From NCBI GenBank assembly GCA_023264315.1, contig JALQST010000211.1, forward strand, positions 1 through 5,927: 5,927 nt of DNA. The letters are read 5' to 3'. This DNA is from Nodosilinea sp. BSH.14 (GTDB lineage Bacteria; Cyanobacteriota; Cyanobacteriia; Phormidesmidales; Phormidesmidaceae). The stretch's first letter is position 1. Every line of letters begins with the position of its first letter. The notes under the pieces were generated by a model. The model saw only the letters and a list, made by a program, of their open reading frames with translations. It searched no databases and was not told the origin of the DNA. Shown here in pieces: positions 5,597 to 5,927 of the stretch. The translations under genes were made by a program, and so were the position numbers.

Positions 5597-5927
5597 CTAC
5601 CAAGGACTACATAGCCAAACTGAACAAGGCAGAACGGGCAATCAACGGCAAGCGGTTTGTTGGTTTGTCTTCGCAGATTGGCCGTAAGCAGTTTAAACGG
5701 GTGTTTCAAGAAGGTTTAGATGCTGGGGGCGGGCCGATTAAGCCTGAGTACAGCACCAAGCCAATAAGCATTAGCCGAAACCAATCACCCGTAGCATCGG
5801 CGGCTGGCACATACGAAGGTGGCTACAAAGAATTCAAACGTGCATTGGGCAGGGGCAAGATGGTGTTGTTTCGTTTATTCAGCCAAATGTATCTGCAATC
5901 GATTGTCAACCCTGAACTGCGAATTAG
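5593..5927 (+). CDS. Phage-like hypothetical protein, 3' end cut by window edge
   Basis: The open frame gives at least 111 residues and runs off the right edge without a stop. The ATG at 5593 overlaps the previous stop as ATGA. The sequence is basic: an N-terminal helix-like stretch (about 1-20), then KPEYSTKPISISRNQSP (50-66) and GTYEGGYKEFKRALGRGK (72-89), then a hydrophobic, possibly buried stretch MVLFRLFSQMYLQSI (90-104). The Y-S-T-K-P...SP block followed by a GGYKEFK...GR block recalls small tail or virion-morphogenesis proteins of tailed phages, as far as I can judge from memory; I cannot name a family. Low GC matches the upstream 75-aa gene, with which it probably forms an operon. An alternative is a gene of another mobile or defence cassette; the downstream genes, outside this window, would decide. 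Confidence 0.6.
   Translation, partial: MTTKDYIAKLNKAERAINGKRFVGLSSQIGRKQFKRVFQEGLDAGGGPIKPEYSTKPISISRNQSPVASAAGTYEGGYKEFKRALGRGKMVLFRLFSQMYLQSIVNPELRI

Noticed and set aside
1..5927. CRISPR array, tRNA, rRNA, insertion sequence or HIP1 octamers
   Set aside because: Reading both strands gave no spaced repeat array, no cloverleaf-like gene, no transposase frame and no exact GCGATCGC; near matches such as GGCGATCA are single and incomplete.

Overview
The window reads as a moderately GC-rich cyanobacterial chromosome segment (about 60-65% GC by eye over most of its length). The reasons are a MntC/MntA/MntB-type metal ABC transporter and a PDZ-less site-2 protease of the kind shared by cyanobacteria and plastids (EGY-like). 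The species cannot be named from the sequence, and I saw no copy of the cyanobacterial HIP1 octamer GCGATCGC.

Layout. Positions 1-492 (minus strand) hold the first 164 codons of a metal-binding lipoprotein, probably MntC; the rest lies beyond the left edge. A 108-bp divergent control region (493-600) follows, with four TTTCAT hexamers at 11, 23 and 11 bp spacing. To its right, on the plus strand, lie the transporter ATPase (601-1377, mntA-like) and permease (1367-2296, mntB-like), which overlap by 11 bp. Together the three would import manganese, or less likely another divalent metal, across the plasma membrane. Two small hairpins separate the permease gene from a convergent minus-strand gene for an OFA-family (oxalate/formate-antiporter-like) MFS carrier (2332-3588). 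The 260-bp gap at 3589-3848 holds that carrier's ribosome binding site, an 8-bp-stem hairpin, a long-range inverted repeat and three 15-bp tandem repeats ending at the stop codon of the next gene. That gene, also on the minus strand (3849-5252), encodes the intramembrane zinc metalloprotease.

At about 5300 the base composition falls to roughly 43-50% GC. Two small plus-strand genes with an ATGA overlap follow: a 75-aa protein of unknown function (5369-5596) and an unfinished protein with a phage-like look (5593 to the right edge). This is probably the edge of a prophage, prophage remnant or other recently acquired cassette, but no integrase, attachment site or tRNA is visible.

The strongest regulatory observation is the helically phased repeat array between mntC and mntAB. 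It suits an OmpR/PhoB-type response regulator, and ManR, which controls Mn uptake in Synechocystis, is the obvious candidate. No clearly undescribed system is visible; the phage-like right end is the most likely place for new biology.
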